Positions 1-9,035 of a stretch of 64,000 nt of DNA are shown in pieces. The stretch is from Pseudoalteromonas xiamenensis (GTDB lineage Bacteria; Pseudomonadota; Gammaproteobacteria; Enterobacterales; Alteromonadaceae). Position numbers and translations under genes: made by a program. Positions within the stretch are counted from its first letter, which is position 1. Every line of letters begins with the position of its first letter. The notes under the pieces are model-generated. The model saw only the letters and a program-made list of their open reading frames with translations. It had not been told where the DNA came from and did not search any database. The stretch lies in NCBI RefSeq assembly GCF_030994125.1, contig NZ_CP099917.1, positions 930,001-994,000 on the forward strand. Reading direction: 5' to 3'.

Positions 1-1
1 A

Positions 2-310
2 ATTCCGGATAATGGTAATGTTGATTCTACATTAAACGTTTCAAAAACTGGGGTATCTGGGAATGTAATGGTCAGTGTAAACATCACCCACAGCTATCGT
101 GGTGATATTGCCCTAACCCTTGTTGCGCCTGATGGCAGTCAATATTCTCTGAAAGAGAAAAACGGCAACGACGGCGTCGCAAATGTTGTCGAACAATTCC
201 CAGTCAATTCAACCAGTAAAAGCCAAGGAACTTGGACGCTAAAAGTATCAGACAACTACAAACAAGACACGGGTACACTGAACAGTTGGTCACTGCAATT
301 TAACCAATAA
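2..310 (+). CDS. P-domain (proprotein convertase-type) C-terminus of a secreted protease, 5' truncated by window edge
   Basis: The reading frame is open from base 2, so the gene starts upstream of the window. The visible part of about 102 residues matches the P (Homo B) domain that follows the catalytic domain in subtilisin/kexin proteases and some metalloproteases. It has the IPDN opening, a VNITHSYRGDIALTLVAPDG core, and a C-terminal GTWTLKVSDNYKQDTGTLNSW segment ending two residues after LQF. In the family this domain is a beta-sandwich, usually at the C-terminus of an exported enzyme, where it aids folding or substrate contact. The peptidase class cannot be decided because the catalytic part is missing. 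A strong terminator follows about 50 bases after the stop. Confidence 0.85.
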   Translation: MPDNGNVDSTLNVSKTGVSGNVMVSVNITHSYRGDIALTLVAPDGSQYSLKEKNGNDGVANVVEQFPVNSTSKSQGTWTLKVSDNYKQDTGTLNSWSLQFNQ

Positions 311-357
311 ACATCCCCCGATATTGTGCGTTCACTACTGCAGCGCACGGTGCTAAT

Positions 358-404
358 AGCCCAGTTTCCGTTGGCCGTATACCAACGCAAAACTGGGCTT
401 TTTT
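358..404 (+). terminator. Rho-independent terminator after the P-domain protease
   Basis: A ten-base stem AGCCCAGTTT (358-367) pairs with AAACTGGGCT (390-399) and runs into a six-T tract. The loop contains a second short stem, GTTGG (370-374) with CCAAC (382-386). It separates the protease gene from the receptor gene downstream. Confidence 0.85.
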
Positions 405-495
405 ATGAACAAATTCCGTCCAATTATTTGTAATAACTTGCTGAGCTAACTACAGTTAACCTAGTTCGCGCGTACACATACAAACGGAGTCTTAC

Positions 496-2469
496 ATGGC
501 GCAACGCTCTCTTCTTTGGCCTCTACTGCTTGTCACCTTACCCAGTGCGTGGGCTGAATCAGATGAACGAGCTTTGTTCGACTTATCGTTAGATGAACTT
601 CTTGCAACGACCGTTGAAACAGCAAGTAAATATAAAGAATCGTTTACGGAATCCTCTGCGATAAATACCGTCATTAGCCGCGAAGAAATCAAAGGTTTTG
701 GTGCAAACAACCTTGTTGAGGTACTTGAACGAGTTGTCAGTGTCCATATGACCGGCTCAAACTTTTTTCCTCAAAACGTAATGTCAATGCGCGGGGATTT
801 ACTCGGCCATTACGATAACCATGTCTTAATGCTCTTAAATGGTCGCCCTATTCGAGAATCTTATGCCGGAGGTGTTAATTTTTCTGTTTATACCGCTTTG
901 CCGCTGAGTGTTATTGAACGCATTGAAATCATTCGAGGTCCGGGTTCTGCACTTTATGGCACTAACGCCTATTCTGGTGTCGTGAATATCATCACCTCAA
1001 AACAACAGCCGTCACAGATGACAGCAACCTTTGGCAGCTTCGATACCAAAGCATTGGAACTGTCTACTCATATCGAGTCGGAAGCATTTAAGGGGAACAT
1101 TGCGCTCAAGTTATTTGATGAACAAGGATGGGATTTTGCTGCATTTGATAACAACCATGTGTTCGGCCAAACCGATTACGGTGAAACAAACGTAGGTCTC
1201 TTTGCTGACGCAACCTATGGCAATATTTCAGCGAACTTACTCTACACAAGCAGCAAACAGCTGTTTATTGGCGCATCAGCCGACTGGGTCGCTGGCCCAG
1301 CAATTGATGACCGAACCATGGAGTCAGAACGCTTATTTTTCGATATTAGCCATGAGTTAAATCTTGATACTGATTGGCTAATGCAAAGTCATTTATCGTA
1401 CTCGACGATGACCTTCGATCATTACAACTATCTTGGTAAATCCAAAGACACTACGTTGGAAATCACCACGCTTTATCGCCCTTCTGAACAGTTAAATTGG
1501 GTGATTGGCGCTACGCTTTGGTATCAAGATGTGGGCTCTGAAGCTCGGCTTGCTAAAGCACCCGTACCGGACTTTACCGCAACATGGTACACAACTTACA
1601 CGCAGGTCGACTATAAACCGTTTGAAGCGTTAAAACTCATTGCAGGTTTACAATGGAATAAAGCAGACCAACTCGACGCGAAAGTAGTTTCTCGTTTAGG
1701 TGCAACGTATCAACTCACCCAAAATATTGGTTTTAAACTCATGCGAGCACAAGCTTACAGGGCTGCGTTTGGCGTTGAAACGGGTTTTTCCCTCATACTC
1801 ACAAACCCTGATGGCTCTATTCGTGGCGGCCTTCGTGGAAATCCAAACCTAGCACCAGAAGAAATCACCACAACCGATGCCCAACTCTTTTATCACTCTG
1901 AACAAGTCCAACTCGCTGCAACGTTTTTTCACAGCAAACTCAGTCAACTCGTGGCTCGAGAACGAGCGGCTGACAACGTGATTGATTTTGTAAATAAGGG
2001 TAAATTAACCCTTGATGGGTGGGAGCTCGAAGGCAAATATAACCTCAACGCACATTGGCATCTAATGGCAAGTTACAGCTATCAGTTTAATGAAACGGAC
2101 ACCCACATCGAGAACTTTACGACTGTGCCAAACCACCTTTTTAAAATGGGTGCAATTTACCAATCGATGCATGGTGTCAGCATTGGGGTTTTCCAAAATT
2201 ACGTCACCGAGGCAACTGACATTGCGGTGCAAAACCCTGCTCGGCAAGCGTATAACCCTGCAGCAAGTCAGTACGCCCTGTGGAGCGCCAAAGTAAGTTT
2301 AGACTTAGGTCAATTCAGTCCGAGTTTCACCAATACTCAAATCAGTCTCTATGGATACAACATCACCGATGAGGATATTTATCATCCTGATTTTATAGGC
2401 AAACGGATTAACACCCTCCCCGTACGCCAAGGCAGAAGCTGGTATTTAAATGTGAGTTATAAGTTCTAA
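496..2469 (+). CDS. TonB-dependent outer-membrane receptor
   Basis: A 657-residue exported protein with a short signal peptide (cleavage probably after PSAWA). The N-terminal segment LFDLSLDELLATTVETASK is typical of siderophore/vitamin-type TonB receptors. A plug domain follows at roughly residues 50-155 (SREEIKGFG, MSMRGDLLGHYDN, MLLNGRP, and IERIEIIRGPGSALYGTNA near residue 143). The remainder is a beta-barrel ending in aromatic NVSYKF, the usual outer-membrane insertion signal. These receptors import iron complexes, cobalamin, sugars or peptides using energy from TonB-ExbBD; the substrate cannot be read here. ATG 496 follows a GGAG ribosome site. No convincing Fur box was seen upstream; a small palindrome TAACT-AC-AGTTA lies at 447-458. 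Confidence 0.94.
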   Translation: MAQRSLLWPLLLVTLPSAWAESDERALFDLSLDELLATTVETASKYKESFTESSAINTVISREEIKGFGANNLVEVLERVVSVHMTGSNFFPQNVMSMRGDLLGHYDNHVLMLLNGRPIRESYAGGVNFSVYTALPLSVIERIEIIRGPGSALYGTNAYSGVVNIITSKQQPSQMTATFGSFDTKALELSTHIESEAFKGNIALKLFDEQGWDFAAFDNNHVFGQTDYGETNVGLFADATYGNISANLLYTSSKQLFIGASADWVAGPAIDDRTMESERLFFDISHELNLDTDWLMQSHLSYSTMTFDHYNYLGKSKDTTLEITTLYRPSEQLNWVIGATLWYQDVGSEARLAKAPVPDFTATWYTTYTQVDYKPFEALKLIAGLQWNKADQLDAKVVSRLGATYQLTQNIGFKLMRAQAYRAAFGVETGFSLILTNPDGSIRGGLRGNPNLAPEEITTTDAQLFYHSEQVQLAATFFHSKLSQLVARERAADNVIDFVNKGKLTLDGWELEGKYNLNAHWHLMASYSYQFNETDTHIENFTTVPNHLFKMGAIYQSMHGVSIGVFQNYVTEATDIAVQNPARQAYNPAASQYALWSAKVSLDLGQFSPSFTNTQISLYGYNITDEDIYHPDFIGKRINTLPVRQGRSWYLNVSYKF

Positions 2470-2600
2470 TGCTGCCAAAACACAATCTTCTTTCCTTGCC
2501 CAGTGTGTGCATTTAAGGCTACATTGTGGTCGTATGTAGTTCTTGCAAAATAGTCAGTAACTACTTGAAATAATAAATGAAAAACAAGGAATGAATAATA

Positions 2601-3317
2601 ATGCAAAATACGTTGTATATAGCAGAACCTATATTCTCTGAAAAACTCCAACAATTCGACCCAGAATCCGCATTTCCAGCAATTAAAAAGATTGGGATTA
2701 CCACGGATCATCCAGCACGACGAGAAAAAGAGTTATTAGGTACAAAAAGCCCTGTAAAAATAGCAATAGTTAAAGCTTGAACCAACCTTGATGCACGCAG
2801 AGTTGAGGCAATGCTTCATAACATACTTGATAATTCTAGACTCGATGGAGAGTATTTCTGGGATGGGAATGAGACACTTGTTGATGCCGTCACTAATTTC
2901 ATTGAATCCTATCATAATGAAGCTCAAGAAATACAAATTTCGGATGATGCCGATGTTACCGCTGCTACAGTAGCCGTCGACAAAAAGAACTCTCAAAGGT
3001 TGTACTCCGAGGTCATTCCAACTCTGGACTTACTAAAAATAAAGTACTCAATCCCTAGTCATGGGCGTAGAGTAAACTTTAGACTAGGTGAGTATATTTT
3101 GACTGTAAGTGTTAGATCAGGCGATAGATACACTCTGACGATTTGGTCTAAAACTAAAACCACTGAAGACGCTTTATCAGATTTCGAACATTCTCAAGAA
3201 CTATCAGCGCAAGGCTCCGAAGATAGTACTCGTAGAGCGAGAATACCAATGAGTCAACTATCAGTAATATTTGAATCAATAAAAAACTATTCTCAAAAAA
3301 AACGTCATTTGACATGA
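2601..3317 (+). pseudogene. GIY-YIG (T5orf172-like) nuclease-family gene interrupted by an in-frame TGA
   Basis: Two open segments lie in the same frame, 2601-2780 and 2781-3317, separated only by TGA at 2778-2780. ATG 2601 follows an AAGGA ribosome site with ten bases of spacing. The first 59 residues contain LYIAEP and KIGITTDHPARREKEL. The second segment continues with LDARRVEAMLHNILDNSR and GEYFW. Read together this is the layout of GIY-YIG nucleases of the T5orf172 kind: Y-I, KIG.T, arginine, E..LH and GEWF-like motifs. Reading the TGA as tryptophan would give one protein of 238 residues. The C-terminal 130 residues are not recognised. No hairpin resembling a bacterial selenocysteine element follows the TGA. 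It may be a nonsense mutation or a sequence error. Confidence 0.72.
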
Positions 3318-3381
3318 CTTAAAGGCTGACTAGAAGCAAACGACTATAGGAAAATTCGTACTCAATACTATGTTATTTAGA

Positions 3382-4014
3382 CTAATCCAATAACCCTGCG
3401 TGCAGCGCTTTAAGCACTGCGCGGGTGCGGTCTCGCGTATTTAGTTTCGCTAAAATTGTTGAGACATGGTTTTTCACCGTCCCTGCAGCAAGAAAGACCG
3501 CATCGGCAATTTCTTTATTTGAATAGCCCGCGGCCATTAACTTTAAGATTGCTAATTCTCGGTCATTTAGGGGCTCAATATTGGGGTCAGCAAACGTACT
3601 GAGTTGTTCCTTGGTTAGTTGGCCAAGAAGAATAGGTTCTGCCAACGTTTGTCCGTCAAACACGGCTTCTAGTGCTTCTGCGAGTTTCTGACTATCTACG
3701 TCTTTGAGCAAAAAGCCATTTGCACCTGCTTGCATTGCTTCAATAAACAGGTCGGGCTCATCGAAGGTGGTAAGCATCACGACCTTGACCGTGTGATTGT
3801 ATTGGCGTAATGCTTTTAGAAAGGCAATGCCATCCATTTTGGGCATTCGAACATCCACCAGCAGCACATCCACTGGGCTTTTATCGACTTTGTCCAAGGC
3901 TTCGAGGCCATCACCCGCTTGCCAACACAGTTCAAATACGGTGTTCAGGGACAACAAACTCGCAATCCCCTGTCTAACCAGCGCTTGGTCATCAACTAAT
4001 GCAACTTTAATCAT
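3382..4014 (-). CDS. NarL/FixJ-family response regulator
   Basis: This 210-residue protein has an N-terminal receiver with acidic pair D8-D9, phospho-acceptor Asp54 in LLVDVRMP, the LTTFDE switch region and Lys104 in FLLKDVD. The C-terminal LuxR-type helix-turn-helix (about residues 145-205) has LNDRELAILKLMAAGYSNKEIA and TVKNHVSTILAKL. It should bind DNA after phosphorylation by the kinase encoded immediately upstream, 12 bases away in the same operon. ATG 4014 has an AAGGA ribosome site seven bases upstream. The pair resembles the DesKR/NarXL-type systems of the HisKA_3 family. The target genes cannot be read from the sequence. Confidence 0.93.
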   Translation of the reverse strand: MIKVALVDDQALVRQGIASLLSLNTVFELCWQAGDGLEALDKVDKSPVDVLLVDVRMPKMDGIAFLKALRQYNHTVKVVMLTTFDEPDLFIEAMQAGANGFLLKDVDSQKLAEALEAVFDGQTLAEPILLGQLTKEQLSTFADPNIEPLNDRELAILKLMAAGYSNKEIADAVFLAAGTVKNHVSTILAKLNTRDRTRAVLKALHAGLLD

Positions 4015-4026
4015 TGATTTTCCTTT

Positions 4027-5160
4027 TTATACGGGAGCACGAGCAACCAACACCCACTCACCGCGATCGTGTGTCACGTTAAACGTGCCCTTTACGGCTT
4101 GCATGCGCTCTGTCATGGTCTTCAATCCAACACCTTGCGATTTCGCTTTTCCCTGTAAGGTATTTCGAATTATAAGCACCAGTGTATTTTCAGCGATGTT
4201 TAGCGTGACGTTCACATCATTTTGACTGTGTTTCAGTGCATTCGTTAGACCTTCTTGAGCAACACGAAACATCGCTTCAGCGGTGAGATCTGGGATAGCA
4301 TGATCCCCTAAGTCACAGGTAAAGGTTATGTGTCGACTTGATATTCGCTCTATTAGTTCGGTCAACACGCGTTTTAGGTCGATATCCATTCGGCTTCGCT
4401 GCGCTCGAACAACTTTGCGGATCTCAGCCAGTAATTCTTTGGCGACTTGTTTCGTTTCCAAAATTCCCTCTTTCACAGGGGACGTCGCTTGATGAGACAA
4501 AAATTCTAAGTTTAAAGTCAGGGCCGTAAGCTGATGCCCACAAATGTCATGAAGATCACGGCTGAGCTGCAATCTTTCGGATACTCTCACGGATTGTTCC
4601 AGCATTGTTTGTGTCGCGGCCAACTCCGCGTTTTTAAGTTCTAAAGCGGCTCGTGCCAATTGCTCTTGTACTACGTTTCGGCTCACTGCCAAAGAGAACA
4701 GTTGAAACGCAACGTAGAGTAAATTCCCGACAAGTACATTCAACCAGTTCAATTCATAAAAGGTCGTATGGATCGTAAATGCAGCAGTATTCACGCCGAG
4801 CAACACCATTACAGCAAGACGCATGGAAAACACAAACGGCAGTTGACCTGCTAATACCACCAGCAGGATCGCACTCATAAAATGTGACGTTGTGAGGCAA
4901 ACGCCAAAATAAGCCGCTATTTGCACGAAGATGGCAGCAACACGAATTGATTGAGGACGGCTTAGGAATGCCGATAAGTTTAACGTAAGGAACGCTGCAC
5001 CAAACAACCCAATAAAACTGTGCAACTGAACCGTTGTTTCGGGCGTTTTAAGTATCACCAACGTAATAATGGCCGCTAAAAGCCCTGAAATACAGAGTGT
5101 TGGATTAAATCTATCGTGTGCGGAAGGCATAACGGCTCGTTTCTTTTTTTGAGCCATCAT
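4027..5160 (-). CDS. HisKA_3-family sensor histidine kinase (NarX/DesK type)
   Basis: About 377 residues. Several hydrophobic helices in the first 165 residues form a membrane sensor, followed by a linker helix and the dimerisation/phosphoacceptor motif SRDLHDICGHQLTALTLN, whose first His is the likely phosphorylation site. A HATPase_c domain follows with AQEGLTNALKHSQ (N box) and GVGLKTMTERM (G box). It should phosphorylate the NarL-type regulator encoded 12 bases downstream. The open frame reaches a TTG at 5184, but two adjacent ATG codons at 5160 and 5157 are better starts; neither has a strong ribosome site. The sensed signal is unknown. A membrane-only sensor with no large periplasmic loop suggests sensing within the bilayer, as in DesK; that is inference. 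Confidence 0.9.
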   Translation of the reverse strand: MMAQKKKRAVMPSAHDRFNPTLCISGLLAAIITLVILKTPETTVQLHSFIGLFGAAFLTLNLSAFLSRPQSIRVAAIFVQIAAYFGVCLTTSHFMSAILLVVLAGQLPFVFSMRLAVMVLLGVNTAAFTIHTTFYELNWLNVLVGNLLYVAFQLFSLAVSRNVVQEQLARAALELKNAELAATQTMLEQSVRVSERLQLSRDLHDICGHQLTALTLNLEFLSHQATSPVKEGILETKQVAKELLAEIRKVVRAQRSRMDIDLKRVLTELIERISSRHITFTCDLGDHAIPDLTAEAMFRVAQEGLTNALKHSQNDVNVTLNIAENTLVLIIRNTLQGKAKSQGVGLKTMTERMQAVKGTFNVTHDRGEWVLVARAPV

Positions 5161-5382
5161 AGACAGCCTGAGTGCAAAAACCAAGCCTCAAAGGCAAATC
5201 GTGACTTTTGGCATGGGCATCACGGTTCATGCAGTTGAATATTTATGAACCAAAGACTTGCGAAAAAGGACCGTTGCCACCAAATTAAATTCGGTATTTC
5301 TATTTTGTCATCAGCCTTGGATATCTTCATTCCCAATGTTGACGCAACTCTTTTCGTTTAAACTTGCTTAGGAGCAATGGAC

Positions 5383-5991
5383 GTGGCAAAACTCAAACTG
5401 ACGTATTTCGATGTACATGGCGGGCGCGCAGAACCGATTCGATTGGCCTTGTACCTTGGCGGTATTGAATTTGAAGACTATCGCTTTAGTTATAGTGAAT
5501 TTCCAGAAGTGCGCAAATCAACGCCTCTTGGGCAAGTACCCGTACTCGACATTGACGGGTTAGTGGTGACACAAAGTAATGCAATAACCACCTACGCAGG
5601 CAAACTCACCGGTTTATATCCAAAAGATGATTTACAAGCTCTACTTTGTGAAGAAATCATGGGGTCGGTAGAAGACGTCACAAGCCGGATCGTGAGTACG
5701 TTTGGTTTGCAAGGCGACGCTCTTATCGAGGCGCGCGAAAAAGTCACTCAAGACTATTTGATTCCGCATTTAAATTGGTTGGCGACAAAACTGGGTAACA
5801 ACAACTACTTTATTGAAAACACACTGTCTGTTGCAGACCTTAAAACGCTTGCTCATTTGGCATGGTTGAACAGCGGAAGACTGGATCACATTGCCAGTTC
5901 ACTTGTCGCCGAGCACGCCCCAACACTCCAAACTTTCTTTAATCAGCTCATGCAGCATCCGAAAATTGTCGAATACTACGCTACGCACTAG
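5383..5991 (+). CDS. Glutathione S-transferase (sigma-like)
   Basis: About 202 residues with the thioredoxin-fold N-terminal domain (LTYFDVHGGRAEPIRLAL, with the catalytic-type Tyr near the N-terminus; then GQVPVLDIDG and the glutathione-contacting QSNAI) and an all-helical C-terminal domain (SVADLKTLAHLAWL). It conjugates or reduces substrates using glutathione in the cytoplasm. The arrangement YFDVHGGRAEPIR is typical of sigma/prostaglandin-D-synthase-like bacterial GSTs. An ATG at 5377 lies only two bases from the AGGAG at 5370-5374. The GTG at 5383 has eight-base spacing and is the better start. The gene is divergent from the kinase/regulator operon. Confidence 0.9.
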   Translation: MAKLKLTYFDVHGGRAEPIRLALYLGGIEFEDYRFSYSEFPEVRKSTPLGQVPVLDIDGLVVTQSNAITTYAGKLTGLYPKDDLQALLCEEIMGSVEDVTSRIVSTFGLQGDALIEAREKVTQDYLIPHLNWLATKLGNNNYFIENTLSVADLKTLAHLAWLNSGRLDHIASSLVAEHAPTLQTFFNQLMQHPKIVEYYATH

Positions 5992-6001
5992 TGTCGTGTA
6001 G

Positions 6002-6025
6002 ATTGGGCGTATTACTACGCCCAAT
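6002..6025. terminator. Perfect 10-bp hairpin after the GST gene
   Basis: ATTGGGCGTA (6002-6011) and TACGCCCAAT (6016-6025) form a perfect stem with a TTAC loop, ten bases after the GST stop codon. No T-tract follows, so termination may be weak or the hairpin may protect the mRNA 3' end. The stretch from here to about 6269 shows no convincing gene. Confidence 0.5.
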
Positions 6026-6269
6026 TAGTCTTCCGCTAAGATAGCTTGTAATGCCTCTTGAGAGTCTATTCGAGCAAGGATACCCGCCCCTCAGTGAGCT
6101 GATTTTTACGACCTGACAGTAAAAAAACTGCCTCGTAATATTTGTCCAAGCATTTAATATGTGCCTCGAGATTTTTTTCAATTTAAACTATCGCGGATTG
6201 ATAACTAATATTGACAATAAACACCTTGACGCCTTGTTCGTAAGAGCAATTCCTAACGTACTAGGCTTG

Positions 6270-6725
6270 CTAATTTAGTACTTTAACGTGTGGTAATCTG
6301 TGCTCTAACCACGATCTAACGGCATATAACTCTTGGATTGGGAAACTGAACTGCGCAGTCACTCCAACAGACACTGGGTTGTATGGCAATGACAAATATG
6401 CCTTCTCTTCAACCACTTCAAGTACCATTTTTTTGATGTCATGGATATTGAAATCGTGCTCTCCAAAATGAAGCGTATCTTGGGTTACATTGAGCAGTGA
6501 CAGAGGTACATCAACATAGCGTATTACGTCATTTTCACGATAAAAACCACCCATCGCGAAAACAACCAAGTAAGACATACTTGCCATGCTCACCATGAAT
6601 TTATATGCGTCGTTGACCAATGCTTCATAACAGGCAAACGACAACAAACCAACATACATCACGACCACAGTTTTGCGCCACCGTGGCAGTGATTGAAAAC
6701 GAGTTCCGAGATTTGCAAACATCAT
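6270..6725 (-). CDS. Small membrane protein of unknown function, possibly PH-like cytoplasmic domain
   Basis: 151 residues. After a basic N-terminus (FQSLPRWRK) come two predicted membrane helices (about residues 19-37 and 42-60). The remaining 90 residues are soluble and alternate short hydrophobic strands: VPLSLLNVTQDTLHFG, DIKKMVLEVVEEKAYLSL. The end is an amphipathic helix, IQELYAVRSWLEHRLP. This two-helix plus beta-rich layout recalls bacterial PH-like membrane proteins, but no specific family was recognised, so the comparison is only structural intuition. Two adjacent ATG codons (6725, 6722) can serve as start. The gene stands alone, convergent with the GST gene. Confidence 0.65.
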   Translation of the reverse strand: MMFANLGTRFQSLPRWRKTVVVMYVGLLSFACYEALVNDAYKFMVSMASMSYLVVFAMGGFYRENDVIRYVDVPLSLLNVTQDTLHFGEHDFNIHDIKKMVLEVVEEKAYLSLPYNPVSVGVTAQFSFPIQELYAVRSWLEHRLPHVKVLN

Positions 6726-6814
6726 CCAGCGCCATCAAATTAGGTACAGGCAAACTACCACGAAGGCTGATGTAAGTCGATAAGAGAAACTCTAACAGCA
6801 TGAAAAATATAACA

Positions 6815-6837
6815 ATAAAAAGCGCCTGAACGGCGCT
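6815..6837 (-). terminator. Terminator of the PI-PLC-like gene
   Basis: On the minus strand AGCGCC, a five-base loop and GGCGCT (6821-6837) are followed by TTTTTATTG, a standard Rho-independent terminator 15 bases past the stop of the gene at 6852. Confidence 0.8.
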
Positions 6838-6851
6838 TTCGGGTATTTAAG

Positions 6852-9035
6852 TTATGGCAAACAACTCGCCTTAGTAAAGAAGTACCTTACTTCGTAATCT
6901 TCACACGTTGTTTTGCTGCTACTGCCACCATTACTGGAATTCCAACAAGCAAAACCGGAACTATCGTTGACGAGTTTTTGCCCCGTGAGACTCGCGTCTA
7001 ACTTCGTGTCCACAACTCGCGCGACAATAGCGGCAATGTCACTGGCTTCGCAGCTTGCGGAGATATTTCCCGCTGTTTTGTGCGTGTTAAAAAGCTCATT
7101 ATCACCACTTGAGGGATCATCTTTGTCTAACCAATCCGTTGCATATAAACCTTCATTCACAAATGAGTTAGCGATTTTATAAATCCCGAGTGAATCGATT
7201 TCGCTCCCTTCCGTGCCGTGAAAGGCAAATATTTGCTGTGTTGAGGTTGAGGTATATGTGGTGCAACTACCAGAGCTAGTACCACCCGAAATCGTACTGC
7301 CCGTGCTCGAGGTGAATTTCAAATAGTAGACCGTGTCGTAGCCATATTTTTCATCATCTCGACAGATTTTCACGTCGTCTAAGTATTGCCCTTTACTGCT
7401 ATCAAAACTTAACGTACTGCCCCAGCTTCCACCGCTCCCTCCATAGGTTACACATAATTCTGACGTGCCAACACTCGCATGACTGACGCTTTGTGTGGTC
7501 TCATAGCACGCTTGCAATCCATTGATTCGACTGCCAGAACGAATACGAACCGATTTTAAGTTATACGAACCACCAACCAGTGCTTTACGTTTTAACATGC
7601 CGATACCGTCAAAAGCGTCGCCTTTGTTCGTTGAACCCACTGCGCTTTTCTCAATGAACTGCCAATCAATGTAGTTTGTAGCGTTTGAAAGCCAAAAATC
7701 GTCAAATGCTTTGTAGTAATTCACCCAATGGTTCTCGCTGCTAGAACCAATAACATTGAGTAGCTGAACTTGTTCATAGGCATTAAATGGCATACCAAAC
7801 GTGTAAGTACCCCCTAACGCTTTACAGCTTGCAAACCCCATGTGCCAGGTGCCTTTTTCAGACGAAAGCTTCCAGTTTCGGTCCTCGTCGACACAAGTGT
7901 GATACTGGTAAGTAGTGCACGCTTTGTCGGCAATCGCATCATCGTTTTCAAGGCTTGCGCAATCTCCATTTCCATTTGGTCTGTTCGCTTTCCAAGACCA
8001 AATGTAGTCCTCGATTTGAACTTCATTCGCCCCATAACCACTTGCAGCACTAGTGTTATTCGCCTCGACTAAAGCAAGTTCCAAAATCTGAGCCCCTTTT
8101 TTGGCCCAGCTACTCATCACTTTACTGCCCGTTTTACTTGAACTTGGACCGTCTGTATTTAGCTGTGTCGCATCATCGATGACAACCGTCATGTTTCTCG
8201 CATTGTAATGCGATGTTTGGTCATTGCTGACGCATTTATCGTTGCCGTTTTGGCAAAAGGGTTGGTTACTTTTAAGGTTGCCGCTCGAATCAAAGGCATC
8301 AACACCGATGAACACGGTATTCCAAAATTTTGAGTAGTTGCCGGCACTGTGATAAGAACACAAGTCGCTGTGATCACGTGGTGTTTGCACAACCGCGACG
8401 ATTTGCTTGCCCGCCGCGAGAATGTCGCGTTTCGTCAGATGTGACACGGGTAATGACGCGCAGCTCTTATCTGGATATCCCCAATCTGACGGCAGCAGCA
8501 AATAGTCACCGATGTCGTTTTGCAGTCGCTCACCAATTTTGTTATGCCAATTATTGTGATCGTTGTGCTTGTAAGCTTCAATCTTCAGCAAGATCACTTC
8601 ATCAGGGTTAGCTTGTAAAAACGACTTCAAATCGTCTAAGCCTTCAGATAACTTGGCATGGAAACTAGAGCAGAGTGCCTTATTCTCTAACGAATTGTGG
8701 CAAAGCATTGGCGTCGAATCGAACGTGCCTTCAGGGTAAATATCAAATTCCATTTCGCGAATACCGCGACTTAACAGGCTTTTTGGTGAGTAATATTGAT
8801 TCACATCGGTATAGGTTCCCTTGCTCCAAGAGTAAGAAGCGTAACCGTTGTGCGCACCTGCCCAAAGTGTCTTGGAAAACGGCGCAAAGTTATCGATTTG
8901 TCCTTGTAAATCGAGACGGGTTACCTTGTCATCATCAGTGTCTATTGCTGCATTAGTTGACCAAGGTATTGCTGATGCGACGACTAGACTCGCCAGCAGG
9001 AATGCGAGTTTTTTGAATTTATTACGTTGTTTCAT
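6852..9035 (-). CDS. Secreted PI-PLC X-domain-like phosphodiesterase with C-type-lectin-like, jacalin-like and WxxW (mucin-type) domains
   Basis: About 727 residues with an export signal (KKLAFLLASLVVASAIPWSTNA). Residues about 50-380 resemble the phosphatidylinositol-specific phospholipase C X barrel: WAGAHNGYASYSW (candidate catalytic His62), GIREMEFDIYPEG (Asp98), MLCHNS (His113) and VILLKIEAY. Around residues 420-500 GTWHMGFASCKALGGTY, FGMPFNAYE and HWVNYY look like a C-type-lectin-like fold. At about 500-625 a Gly/Ser-rich beta module (YGGSGGSWGSTLSF, IFAFHGTEGSEIDSLGIY) resembles a jacalin lectin. The last 97 residues (ATDWLDKDDPSSGDNEL, GFACWN, CEDYEVRYFF) match the WxxW/mucin2 module. 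ATG 9035 follows a GGAGAGG site; the frame extends upstream but without signal-peptide sense. Probably a secreted, glycan-targeted lipase or toxin (inference). Confidence 0.78.
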   Translation of the reverse strand: MKQRNKFKKLAFLLASLVVASAIPWSTNAAIDTDDDKVTRLDLQGQIDNFAPFSKTLWAGAHNGYASYSWSKGTYTDVNQYYSPKSLLSRGIREMEFDIYPEGTFDSTPMLCHNSLENKALCSSFHAKLSEGLDDLKSFLQANPDEVILLKIEAYKHNDHNNWHNKIGERLQNDIGDYLLLPSDWGYPDKSCASLPVSHLTKRDILAAGKQIVAVVQTPRDHSDLCSYHSAGNYSKFWNTVFIGVDAFDSSGNLKSNQPFCQNGNDKCVSNDQTSHYNARNMTVVIDDATQLNTDGPSSSKTGSKVMSSWAKKGAQILELALVEANNTSAASGYGANEVQIEDYIWSWKANRPNGNGDCASLENDDAIADKACTTYQYHTCVDEDRNWKLSSEKGTWHMGFASCKALGGTYTFGMPFNAYEQVQLLNVIGSSSENHWVNYYKAFDDFWLSNATNYIDWQFIEKSAVGSTNKGDAFDGIGMLKRKALVGGSYNLKSVRIRSGSRINGLQACYETTQSVSHASVGTSELCVTYGGSGGSWGSTLSFDSSKGQYLDDVKICRDDEKYGYDTVYYLKFTSSTGSTISGGTSSGSCTTYTSTSTQQIFAFHGTEGSEIDSLGIYKIANSFVNEGLYATDWLDKDDPSSGDNELFNTHKTAGNISASCEASDIAAIVARVVDTKLDASLTGQKLVNDSSGFACWNSSNGGSSSKTTCEDYEVRYFFTKASCLP

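Noticed and set aside
311..495. Fur box or riboswitch upstream of the TonB-dependent receptor
   Set aside because: Only a 12-base palindrome (447-458) is seen; it does not match the Fur consensus and no conserved riboswitch motif (for example cobalamin) was recognised.
2466..2711. Minus-strand 81-residue open frame
   Set aside because: It lies antisense to the 5' end of the GIY-YIG gene, with no ribosome site and no recognisable sequence.
2778..2780. TGA in the GIY-YIG gene as a selenocysteine codon
   Set aside because: No stem-loop of the bacterial SECIS kind follows directly, and the family has no known selenoproteins. A Trp-to-stop change or sequence error is simpler.
5981..6181. Possible 66-residue minus-strand gene overlapping the GST end
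   Set aside because: It overlaps the perfect hairpin at 6002-6025 and the GST stop, has no ribosome site and a composition unlike a protein.
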